Of a DNA stretch of 64,000 bases, positions 37,320-49,700 are shown piece after piece. The notes under the pieces were generated by a model. The model was not told the origin of the DNA. It was given only the letters and a program-made list of their open reading frames with translations, and made no database searches. Source of the stretch: Paragorgia papillata (lineage: Eukaryota > Cnidaria > Anthozoa > Scleralcyonacea > Coralliidae); assembly GCA_035771165.1 (NCBI GenBank), contig JAWNZC010000220.1:1398242-1462241 (forward strand), given 5' to 3'. The stretch's first letter is position 1, and each line of letters starts with the position of its first letter. A program made the position numbers and the translations under genes.

Positions 37320-40300
37320 AAAGAAGTAAAGTGGTTTTATCTCATTAAAAATTGAATGGATTGTTCTACTTTTTTCAGTGGTTATTCCATAGCTGGTGTG
37401 CTATACAATGAACTAAAATATTTAGCCTTACTTCCAAAGTTGAAAAATGGCCAAAATCGGTCAAAAAGTAAAGGCTAACCCCTTTACTTTTTGACCGATT
37501 TTGACCCATAAAAAGTAAACTGGTTTATCTCATTAAAAATTGAATGGATTCTTCTACTTTTTTCAGTGGTTATTCCATAGTTGGTGTGCTATACAATGAA
37601 CTAAAATATTTAGCCTTACTTCCAAAGTTGAAAAATGGCCAAAATCGGTCAAGTAAAGGCTAACCCCTTTACTTTTTGACCGATTTTGACCCATAAAAAG
37701 TAAAAAAGTAAACTGGTTTATCTCATTCAAAATTGAATGGATTGTTCTACTTTTTTCAGTGTTTATTCCATAGCTGGTGTGCTATACAATGAACTAAAAT
37801 ATTTAGCCTTACTTCCAAAGTTGAAAAATGGCCAAAATCGGTCAAAAAGTAAAGGCTAACCCCTTTACTCTTTGACCGATTTTGACCCATAAAAAGTAAA
37901 AAAGTAAACTGGTTTATCTCATTGAAAATTGAATGGATTCTTCTACTTTTTTCAGTGGTTATTCCATAGTTGGTGTGCTATACAATGAACTAAAATATTT
38001 AGCCTTACTTCCAAAGTTGAAAAAATGGCCAAAATCGGTCAAAAAGTAAAGGCTAACCCCTTTACTTTTTCACCGATTTTGACCCATAAAAAGTAAAAAA
38101 GTAAAGTGGTTTATCTCATTAAAAATTGAATGGATTCTTCTACTTTTTTTCAGTGGTTATTCCATAGTTGGTGTGCTATACAATGAACTAAAATATTTAG
38201 CCTTACTTCCAAAGTTGAAAAATGGCCAAAATCGGTCAAAAAGTAAAAGCTAACCCCTTTACTTTTTCACCGATTTTGACCCATAAAAAGTAAAAAAGTA
38301 AAGTGGTTTATCTCATTAAAAATTGAATGGATTGTTCTACTTTTTTCAGTGGTTATTCCATAGTTGGTGTGCTATACAATGAACTAAAATATTTAGCCTT
38401 ACTTCCAAAGTTGAAAAATGGCCAAAATCGGTCAAAAAGTAAAGGCTAACCCCTTTACTTTTTGACCGATTTTGACCCATAAAAAGTAAAAAAGTAAACT
38501 GGTTTATCTCATTGAAAATTGAATGGATTCTTCTACTTTTTTCAGTGGTTATTCCATAGTTGGTGTGCTATACAATGAACTAAAATATTTAGCCTTACTT
38601 CCAAAGTTGAAAAATGGCCAAAATCGGTCAAAAAGTAAATTAAGGCTAACCCCTTTACTTTTTGACCGATTTTGACGCATAAAAAGTAAAAAAGTAAAGT
38701 GGTTTATCTCATTAAAAATTGAATGGATTCTTCTACTTTTTTCAGTGGTTATTCCATAGTTGGTGTGCTATACAATGAACTAAAATATTTAGCCTTACTT
38801 CCAAAGTTGAAAAATGGCCAAAATCGGTCAAAAAGTAAAGGCTAACCCCTTTACTTTTTGACCCATAAAAAGTAAAAAAGTAAAGTGGTTTATCTCATTA
38901 AAAATTGAATGGATTCTTCTACTTTTTTCAGTGGTTATTCCATAGTTGGTGTGCTATACAATGAACTAAAATATTTAGCCTTACTTCCAAAGTTGAAAAA
39001 TGGCCAAAATCGGTCAAAAAGTAAAGGCTAACCCCTTTACTTTTTGACCGATTTTGACCCATAAAAAGTAAAAAAGTAAAGTGGTTTATCTCATTAAAAA
39101 TTGAATGGATTCTTCTACTTTTTTCAGTGGTTATTCCATAGTTGGTGTGCTATACAATGAACTAAAATACTTAGCCTTACTTCCAAAGTTGAAAAATGGC
39201 CAAAATCGGTCAAAAAGTAAAGGCTAACCCCTTTACTTTTTGACCGATTTTGACCCATAAAAAGTAAAGAAGTAAAGTGGCTTTATCTCATTAAAAATTG
39301 AATGGATTGTTCTACTTTTTTCAGTGGTTATTCCATAGCTGGTGTGCTATACAATGAACTAAAATATTTAGCCTTACTTCCAAAGTTGAAAAATGGCCAA
39401 AATCGGTCAAAAAGTAAAGGCTAACCCCTTTACTTTTTGACCGATTTTGACCCATAAAAAGTAAACTGGTTTATCTCATTAAAAATTGAATGGATTCTTC
39501 TACTTTTTTCAGTGGTTATTCCATAGTTGGTGTGCTATACAATGAACTAAAATATTTAGCCTTACTTCCAAAGTTGAAAAATGGCCAAAATCGGTCAAAA
39601 AGTAAAGGCTAACCCCTTTACTTTTTGACCGATTTTGACCCATAAAAAGTAAAAAAGTAAACTGGTTTATCTCATTCAAAATTGAATGGATTGTTCTACT
39701 TTTTTCAGTGTTTATTCCATAGCTGGTGTGCTATACAATGAACTAAAATATTTAGCCTTACTTCCAAAGTTGAAAAATGGCCAAAATCGGTCAAAAAGTA
39801 AAGGCTAACCCCTTTACTTTTTGACCGATTTTGACCCATAAAAAGTAAAAAAGTAAACTGGTTTATCTCATTGAAAATTGAATGGATTCTTCTACTTTTT
39901 TCAGTGGTTATTCCATAGTTGGTGTGCTATACAATGAACTAAAATATTTAGCCTTACTTCCAAAGTTGAAAAATGGCCAAAATCGGTCAAAAAGTAAAGG
40001 CTAACCCCTTTACTTTTTCACCGATTTTGACCCATAAAAAGTAAAAAAGTAAAGTGGTTTATCTCATTAAAAATTGAATGGATTCTTCTACTTTTTTCAG
40101 TGGTTATTCCATAGTTGGTGTGCTATACAATGAACTAAAATATTTAGCCTTACTTCCAAAGTTGAAAAATGGCCAAAATCGGTCAAAAAGTAAAGGCTAA
40201 CCCCTTTACTTTTTCACCGATTTCGACCCATAAAAAGTAAAGTGGTTTATCTCATTAAAAATTGAATGGATTGTTCTACTTTTTTCAGTGGTTATTCCAT

Positions 40301-41200
40301 AGCTGGTGTGCTATACAATGAACTAAAATATTTAGCCTTACTTCCAAAGTTGAAAAATGGCCAAAATCGGTCAAAAAGTAAAGGCTAACCCCTTTACTTT
40401 TTGACCGATTTTGACCCATAAAAAGTAGAAAAGTAAACTGGTTTATCTCATTGAAAATTGAATGGATTCTTCTACTCTTTTCAGTGGTTATTCCATAGTT
40501 GGTGTGCTATACAATGAACTAAAATATTTAGCTTTACTTCCAAAGTTGAAAAATGGCCAAAATCGGTCAAAAACTAAAGGCTAACCCCTTTACTTTTTGA
40601 CCGATTTTGACCCATAAAAAGTAAAGTGGTTTTATCTCATTAAAAATTGAATGGATTGTTCTACTTTTTTCAGTGGTTATTCCATAGCTGGTGTGCTATA
40701 CAATGAACTAAAATATTTAGCCCTACTTCCAAAGTTGAAAAATGGCCAAAATCGGTCAAAAAGTAAAGGCTAACCCCTTTACTTTTTGACCGATTTTGAC
40801 GCATAAAAAGTAAAAAAGTAAACTGGTTTATCTCATTGAAAATTGAATGGGTTCTTCTACTCTTTTCAGTGGTTATTCCATAGTTGGTGTGCTATACAAT
40901 GAACTAAAATATTTAGCCTTACTTCCAAAGTTGAAAAATGGCCAAAATCGGTCAAAAAGTAAAGGCTAACCCCTTTACTTTTTGACCGATTTTGACCCAT
41001 AAAAAGTAAAGTGGTTTTATCTCATTAAAAATTGAATGGATTGTTCTACTTTTTTCAGTGGTTATTCCATAGCTGGTGTGCTATACAATGAACTAAAATA
41101 TTTAGCCCTACTTCCAAAGTTGAAAAATGGCCAAAATCGGTCAAAAAGTAAAGGCTAACCCCTTTACTTTTTGACCGATTTTGACCCATAAAAAGTAAAA
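37320..41200. repeat. Satellite C ten-monomer higher-order duplication
   Basis: A sequence of rare variants recurs about 1.95 kb apart: GTAAAGAAGTAAAGTGG at about 37318 and 39262, the short ATAAAAAGTAAACTGG monomer at about 37507 and 39457, and ATTCAAAATTGAATGG with CAGTGTTTATTCC at 37725 and 39674. The order and spacing match, which implies a tandem duplication of about ten monomers. Its exact limits were not determined. Confidence 0.7.
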
Positions 41201-41548
41201 AAGTAAACTGGTTTATCTCATTGAAAATTGAATGGGTTCTTCTACTTTTTTCAGTGGTTATTCCATAGTTGGTGTGCTATACAATGAACTAAAATATTTA
41301 GCCTTACTTCCAAAGTTGAAAAATGGCCAAAATCGGTCAAAAAGTAAAGGCTAACCCCTTTACTTTTTGACCGATTTTGACCCATAAAAAGTAAAAAATT
41401 AAAGTGGTTTATCTCATTAAAAATTGAATGGATTGTTCTACTTTTTTCAGTGGTTATTCCATAGTTGGTGTGCTATACAATGAACTAAAATATTTAGCCT
41501 TACTTCCAAAGTTGAAAAATGGCCAAAATCGGTCAAAAAGTAAAGGCT

Positions 41549-44500
41549 AACCGCTTTACTTTTTGACCGATTTTGACCCATAAAAAGTAAAAAAGTAAAG
41601 TGGTTTTATCTCATTAAAAATTGAATGGATTGTTCTACTTTTTTCAGTGGTTATTCCATAGCTGGTGTGCTATACAATGAACTAAAATATTTAACCTTAC
41701 TTCCAAAGTTGAAAAATGGCCAAAATCGGTCAAAAAGTAAAGGCTAACCCCTTTACTTTTTGACCGATTTTGACCCATAAAAAGTAAAAAAGTAAACTGG
41801 TTTATCTCATTGAAAATTGAATGGATTCTTCTACTTTTTTCAGTGGTTATTCCATAGTTGGTGTGCTATACAATGAACTAAAATATTTAGCCTTACTTCC
41901 AAAGTTGAAAAATGGCCAAAATCGGTCAAAAAGTAAAGGCTAACCCCTTTACTTTTTGACCGATTTTGACCCATAAAAAGTAAAAAAGTAAAGTGGTTTA
42001 TCTCATTAAAAATTGAATGGATTGTTCTACTTTTTTCAGTGGTTATTCCATAGTTGGTGTGCTATACAATGAACTAAAATATTTAGCCTTACTTCCAAAG
42101 TTGAAAAATGGCCAAAATCGGTCAAAAAGTAAAGGCTAACCCCTTTACTTTTTGACCGATTTTGACCCATAAAAAGTAGAAAAGTAAACTGGTTTATCTC
42201 ATTGAAAATTGAATGGATTCTTCTACTCTTTTCAGTGGTTATTCCATAGTTGGTGTGCTATACAATGAACTAAAATATTTAGCTTTACTTCCAAAGTTGA
42301 AAAATGGCCAAAATCGGTCAAAAAGAAAAGGCTAACCCCTTTACTTTTTGACCGATTTTGACCCATAAAAAGTAAAGTGGTTTTATCTCATTAAAAATTG
42401 AATGGATTGTTCTACTTTTTTCAGTGGTTATTCCATAGTTGGTGTGCTATACAATGAACTAAAATATTTAGCCTTACTTCCAAAGTTGAAAAATGGCCAA
42501 AATCGGTCAAAAAGTAAAGGCTAACCCCTTTACTTTTTGACCGATTTTGACCCATAAAAAGTAAAAAAGTAAACTGGTTTATCTCATTGAAAATTGAATG
42601 GGTTCTTCTACTTTTTTCAGTGGTTATTCCATAGTTGGTGTGCTATACAATGAACTAAAATATTTAGCCTTGCTTCCAAAGTTGAAAAATGGCCAAAATC
42701 GGTCAAAAAGTAAAGGCTAACCCCTTTACTTTTTGACCGATTTTGACCCATAAAAAGTAAAGTGGTTTTATCTCATTAAAAATTGAATGGATTGTTCTAC
42801 TTTTTTCAGTGGTTATTCCATAGCTGGTGTGCTATACAATGAACTAAAATATTTAGCCTTACTTCCAAAGTTGAAAAATGGCCAAAATCGGTCAAAAAGT
42901 AAAGGCTAACCCCTTTACTTTTTGACCGATTTTGACCCATAAAAAGTAAAAAAGTAAAGTGGTTTATCTCATTAAAAATTGAATGGATTGTTCTACTTTT
43001 TTCAGTGGTTATTCCATAGTTGGTGTGCTATACTATACAATGAACTAAAATATTTAGCCTTACTTCCAAAGTTGAAAAATGGCCAAAATCGGTCAAAAAG
43101 TAAAGGCTAACCGCTTTACTTTTTGACCGATTTTGACCCATAAAAAGTAAAAAAGTAAAGTGGTTTTATCTCATTAAAAATTGAATGGATTGTTCTACTT
43201 TTTTCAGTGGTTATTCCATAGCTGGTGTGCTATACAATGAACTAAAATATTTAGCCTTACTTCCAAAGTTGAAAAATGGCCAAAATCGGTCAAAAAGTAA
43301 AGGCTAACCCCTTTACTTTTTGACCGATTTTGACCCATAAAAAGTAAAAAAGTAAACTGGTTTATCTCATTGAAAATTGAATGGATTCTTCTACTTTTTT
43401 CAGTGGTTATTCCATAGTTGGTGTGCTATACAATGAACTAAAATATTTAGCCTTACTTCCAAAGTTGAAAAATGGCCAAAATCGGTCAAAAAGTAAAGGC
43501 TAACCCCTTTACTTTTTCACCGATTTTGACCCATAAAAAGTAAAAAAGTAAAGTGGTTTATCTCATTAAAAATTGAATGGATTGTTCTACTTTTTTCAGT
43601 GGTTATTCCATAGTTGGTGTGCTATACAATGAACTAAAATATTTAGCCTTACTTCCAAAGTTGAAAAATGGCCAAAATCGGTCAAAAAGTAAAGGCTAAC
43701 CCCTTTACTTTTTGACCGATTTTGACCCATAAAAAGTAGAAAAGTAAACTGGTTTATCTCATTGAAAATTGAATGGATTCTTCTACTCTTTTCAGTGGTT
43801 AGTCCATAGTTGGTGTGCTATACAATGAACTAAAATATTTAGCCTTACTTCCAAAGTTGAAAAATGGCCAAAATCGGTCAAAAAGTAAAGGCTAACCCCT
43901 TTACTTTTTGACCGATTTTGACCCATAAAAAGTAAAAAAGTAAAGTGGTTTTATCTCATTAAAAATTGAATGGATTGTTCTACTTTTTTCAGTGGTTATT
44001 CCATAGCTGGTGTGCTATACAATGAACTAAAATATTTAGCCCTACTTCCAAAGTTGAAAAATGGCCAAAATCGGTAAAAAAGTAAAGGCTAACCCCTTTA
44101 CTTTTTGACCGATTTTGACCCATAAAAAGTAAAAAAGTAAACTGGTTTATCTCATTGAAAATTGAATGGGTTCTTCTACTTTTTTCAGTGGTTATTCCAT
44201 AGTTGGTGTGCTATACAATGAACTAAAATATTTAGCCTTACTTCCAAAGTTGAAAAATGGCCAAAATCGGTCAAAAAGTAAAGGCTAACCCCTTTACTTT
44301 TTGACCGATTTTGACCCATAAAAAGTAAAAAAGTAAAGTGGTTTATCTCATTAAAAATTGAATGGATTGTTCTACTTTTTTCAGTGGTTATTCCATAGTT
44401 GGTGTGCTATACAATGAACTAAAATATTTAGCCTTACTTCCAAAGTTGAAAAATGGCCAAAATCGGTCAAAAAGTAAAGGCTAACCCCTTTACTTTTTGA

Positions 44501-44700
44501 CCGATTTTGACCCATAAAAAGTAAAGTGGTTTATCTCATTAAAAATTGAATGGATTCTTCTACTTTTTTCAGTGGTTATTCCATAGTTGGTGTGCTATAC
44601 AATGAACTAAAATATTTAGCCTTACTTCCAAAATTGAAAAATGGCCAAAATCGGTCAAAAAGTAAAGGCTAACCCCTTTACTTTTTGACCGATTTTGACC
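41549..44700. repeat. Satellite C eight-monomer duplication
   Basis: The rare CTAACCGCTTTAC variant is at 41551 and 43111, 1560 bp apart. It is followed in both places by the same order of GGTTTTATCTC, CATAGCTGG and ATTGAAAATT monomers and then an AGTAGAAAAGTAAACTGG monomer. The 5-bp expansion GTGCTATACTATACAATG near 43026 is private to the second copy. Confidence 0.65.
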
Positions 44701-46734
44701 CATAAAAAGTAAAAAAGTAAACTGGTTTATCTCATTGAAAATTGAATGGATTGTTCTACTTTTTTCAGTGGTTATTCCATAGTTGGTGTGCTATACAATG
44801 AACTAAAATATTTAGCCTTACTTCCAAAGTTGAAAAATGGCCAAAATCGGTCAAAAAGAAAAGGCTAACCCCTTTACTTTTTGACCGATTTTGACCCATA
44901 AAAAGTAAAAAAGTAAAGTGGTTTATCTCATTAAAAATTGAATGGATTCTTCTACTTTTTTCAGTGGTTATTCCATAGTTGGTGTGCTATACAATGAACT
45001 AAAATATTTAGCCTTACTTCCAAAGTTGAAAAATGGCCAAAATCGGTCAAAAAGTAAAGGCTAACCCCTTTACTTTTTGACCGATTTTGACCATAAAAAG
45101 TAAAAAAGTAAACTGGTTTATCTCATTGAAAATTGAATGATTGTTCTACTTTTTTCAGTGGTTATTCCATAGTTGGTGTGCTATACAATGAATCTAAAAT
45201 ATTTAGCCTTACTTCCAAAGTTGAAAAATGGCCAAAATCGGTCAAAAAGTAAAGGCTAACCCCGGTACTTTTTGACTGATTTTGACCCATAAAAAGTAAA
45301 AAAGTAAAGTGGTTTATCTCATTAAAAATTGAATGGATTCTTCTACTTTTTTCAGTGGTTATTCCATAGTTTGGTGTGCTATACAATGAACTCAATATTT
45401 AGAAAAATGGCCAAAATCGGTCAAAAAGTAAAGGCTAACCCCTTTACTTTTTGACCGATTTTGACCCATAAAAAGGAAAAAAAGTAAAGTGGTTTATCTC
45501 ATTAAAAAATTGAATGGATTCTTCTACTTTTTTCAGTGGTTCTTCCATAGTTGGTGTGCTATACAATGAACTAAAATATTTAGCCTTACTTCCAAAGTTG
45601 AAAAATGGCCAAAATCGGTCAAAAAAGTAAAGGCTAACCCCTTTACTTTTTCACCGATTTTGACCCATAAAAAGTAAAAAAGTAAAGTGGTTTATCTCAT
45701 TGAAAATTGAAATGGATTGTTCTACTTTTTTCAGTGGTTATTCCCATAGTTGGTGTGCTATACAATGAACTAAAATATTTAGCCTTACTTCCAAAGTTGA
45801 AAAATGGCCAAAATCGGTCAAAAAGTAAAGGCTAACCCCTTTACTTTTTGACCGATTTTGACCCATAAAAAGTAAAAAAGTAAACTGGTTTATCTCATTG
45901 AAAATTGAATGGATTCTTCTACTTTTTTCAGTGGTTATTCCATAGTTGGTGTGCTATACAATGAACTAAAATATTTAGCCTTACTTCCAAAGTTGAAAAA
46001 TGGCCAAAATCGGTCAAAAAGTAAAGGCTAACCCCTTTACTTTTTGACCGATTTTGACCCATAAAAAGTAAAAAAGTAAACTGGTTTATCTCATTGAAAA
46101 TTGAATGGATTCTTCTACTTTTTTCAGTGGTTATTCCATAGTTGGTGTGCTATACAATGAACTAAAATATTTAGCCTTACTTCCAAAGTTGAAAAATGGC
46201 CAAAAATTTAATTCCCTTGGGAATTATTAATGACAATTTGATTTTCTTTAAAATTAAAAAAAAATATTAATTCCCTTGGGAATTAAAAAAATATAAAAAT
46301 TTAATTCCCTTGGGAATTACTAATGAGAATTTGATTTCCTTTAAAATTAAAAAAAAATATTAATTCCCTTGGGAATTAAAAAAATATGAAAATTTAATTC
46401 CCTTGGGAATTACTAATGAGAATTTGATTTCCTTTAAAATTTAAAAAAAAAATTAATTCCCTTGGGAATTAAAAAAATAAAAAAATTTAATTCCCTTGGG
46501 AATTACTAATGAGAATTTGATTTACTTTAAAATTTAAAAAAAATATTAATTCCCTTGGGAATTAAAAAATATGAAAATTTAATTCCCTTGGGAATTACTA
46601 ATGAGAATTTGATTTACTTTAAAATTAAAAAAAAATATTAATTCCCTTGGGAATTAAAAAAATATGAAAATTTAATTCCCTTGGGAATTACTAATGAGAA
46701 TTTGATTTTCCTTTAAAATTAAAAAAAAAATTAA

Positions 46735-49700
46735 TTCACTTGGGAATTAAAAAATATGAAAATTTAATTCCCTTGGGAATTACTAATGAGAATTTGATTT
46801 CGTTTAAAATTAAAAAAAAATATTAATTCCCTTCGGATTTAAAAAAATATAAAAATGTAATTCCCTTGGAATTACTAATGAGAATTTGATTTCCTTTAAA
46901 AACTAAAAAAAAATTTAATTCCCTTGGAATTAAAAAATATGAAAATTTAATTCCCTTGGGAATTACTAATGAGAATTTGATTTCCTTTAAAATTAAAAAA
47001 AAAAATTAATTCCCTTGGGAATTAAAAAAATATAAAAATTTAATTCCCTTGGGAATTACTAATGAGAATTTGATTTCCTTTAAAATTAAAAAAAAATATT
47101 AATTCCCTTGGGAATTAAAAAAATATGAAAATTTAATTCCCTTGGGAATTACTAATGAGAATTTGATTTCCTTTAAAATTAAAAAAAAAAAATTAATTCC
47201 CTTGGGAATTAAAAAAATATAAAAATTTAATTCCCTTGGGAATTACTAATGAGAATTTGATTTACTTTAAAATTAAAAAAAAAAATTAATTCCCTTGGGA
47301 ATTAAAAAAATATGAAAATTTAATTCCCTTGGGAATTACTAATGAGAATTTGATTTCCTTTAAAATTTAAAAAAAATATTAATTCCCTTGGGAATTAAAA
47401 AACATGAAAATTTAATTCCCTTGGGAATTACTAATGAGAATTTGATTTACTTTAAAATTTAAAAAAAATATTAATTCCCTTGGGAATTAAAAAATATGAA
47501 AATTTAATTCCCAAGGGAATTACTAATGAGAATTTGATTACCTTTAAAATTAAAAAAAAAAATTAATTCCCTTGGGAATTAAAAAAATATAAAAATTTAA
47601 TTCCCTTGGGAATTACTAATGAGAATTTGATTTCCTTTAAAATTTAAAAAAAATATTAATTCCCTTGGGAATTAAAAAATATGAAAATTTAATTCGCTTG
47701 GGAATTACTAATGAGAATTTGATTTACTTTAAAATTAAAAAAAAATATTAATTCCCTTGGGAATTAAAAAAATATGAAAATTTAATTCCCTTGGGAATTA
47801 CTAATGAGAATTTGATTTCCTTTAAAATTTAAAAAAAATATTAATTCCCTTGGGAATTAAAAAATATGAAAATTTAATTCCCTTGGGAATTACTAATGAG
47901 AATTTGATTTCCTTTAAAATTTAAAAAAAAATATTAATTCCCTTGGGAATTAAAAAAATATGAAAATTTAATTCCCTTGGGAATTACTAATGAGAATTTG
48001 ATTTCCTTTAAAATTTAAAAAAAAATATTAATTCCCTTGGGAATTAAAAAATATGAAAATTTAATTCCCTTGGGAATTACTAATGAGAATTTGATTTACT
48101 TTAAAATTAAAAAAAAATATTAATTCCCTTGGGAAATTAAAAAAATATGAAAATGTAATTCCCTTGGGAATTACTAATGAGAATTTGATTTCCTTTAAAA
48201 TTTAAAAAAAAATATTAATTCCCTTGGGAATTAAAAAAATATGAAAATTTAATTCCCTTGGGAATTACTAATGAGAATTTGAATTTACTTTAAAATTTAA
48301 AAAAATATTAATTCCCTTGGGAATTAAAAAAATATAAAAAATTTAATTCGCTTGGGAATTACTAATGAGAATTTGATTTCCTTTAAATTTAAAAAAAAAT
48401 ATTAATTCCCTTGGGAATTAAAAAAATATGAAAATTTAATTCCCTTGGGAATTACTAATGAGAATTTGATTTACTTTAAAATTAAAAAAAAAAATTAATT
48501 CCCTTGGGAATTAAAAAAATATGAAAATTTAATTCCCTTGGGAATTACTAATGAGAATTTGATTTCCTTTAAAATTTAAAAAAAATATTAATTCCCTTGG
48601 GAATTAAAAAAATATGAAAATTTAATTCCCTTGGGAATTACTAATGAGAATTTGATATACTTTAAAATTAAAAAAAATATTAATTCCCTTGGGAATTAAA
48701 AAAATATAAAAATTTAATTCCCTTGGGAATTACTAATGAGAATTTGATTTCCTTTAAAATTAAAAAAAAAAAATTAATTCACTTGGAATTAAAAAAATAT
48801 GAAAATTTAATTCCCTTGGGAATTACTAATGAGAATTTGATTTTCGTTAAAATTAAAAAAAAATATTAATTCCCTTCGGATTTAAAAAAATATAAAAATG
48901 TAATTCCCTTGGGAATTACTAATGAGAATTTGATTTCCTTTACAACTAAAAAAAATATTAATTCCCTTGGGAATTACTAATGAGAATTTGATTTACTTTA
49001 AAATTAAAAAAAAAATTAATTCCCTTGGGAATTAAAAAAATATGAAAAATTTAATTCCCTTGGGAATTACTAATGAGAATTTGATTTCCTTTAAAATTTA
49101 AAAAAAATATTAATTCCCTTGGGAATTAAAAAAATATGAAAATTTAATTCCCTTGGGAATTACTAATGAGAATTTGATTTACTTTAAAATTAAAAAAAAA
49201 TATTAATTCCCTTGGGAATTAAAAAAATATGAAAATTTAATTCCCTTGGGAATTACTAATGAGAATTTGATTTCCTTTAAAATTAAAAAAAAAAATTAAT
49301 TCACTTGGGAATTAAAAAAATATGAAAATTTAATTCCCTTGGGAATTACTAATGAGAATTTGATTTCGTTTAAAATTAAAAAAAAATATTAATTCCCTTC
49401 GGATTTAAAAAAATATAAAAATGTAATTCCCTTGGGAATTACTAATGAGAATTTGATTTCCTTTAAAACTAAAAAAAAAATTTAATTCCCTTGGGAATTA
49501 AAAAATATGAAAATTTAATTCCCTTGGGAATTACTAATGAGAATTTGATTTCCTTTAAAATTAAAAAAAAAAATTAATTCCCTTGGGAATTAAAAAAATA
49601 TAAAAATTTAATTCCCTTGGGAATTACTAATGAGAATTTGATTTCCTTTAAAATTAAAAAAAAAATTAATTCCCTTGGGAATTAAAAAAATATGAAAATT

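Larger units (their letters stand above)
36852..46205. repeat. Satellite C array, ~185-200-bp monomer, about 48 copies
   Basis: Landmark GTGCTATACAATGAAC recurs at 37001, 37201, 37398 and 37586, and so on to the end. Each monomer contains AAAGTTGAAAAATGGCC, a long inverted repeat, ATAAAAAGTAAAAAAGTAAA, TGGTTTATCTCATT, ATTGAATGGATTSTTCTAC, TTTTTTCAGTGGTTATTCC, ATAGYTGGTGTGC and AAAATATTTAGCC. Length differences come mainly from one or two copies of GTAAAAAA before the GTAAASTGG word. The inverted repeat has 22-bp perfect arms around a 6-nt spacer CTAACC; in the first copy the arms are 36860-36881 and 36888-36909. Diagnostic variants (CATAGTTGG/CATAGCTGG, ATTAAAA/ATTGAAA/ATTCAAA, GATTGTTC/GATTCTTC) are mixed along the array. 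No gene is present. Confidence 0.96.

Noticed and set aside
45162..45395. 77-codon minus-strand frame in satellite C
   Set aside because: It spans one monomer plus part of the next and depends on local indels. It is not present in the other C copies.
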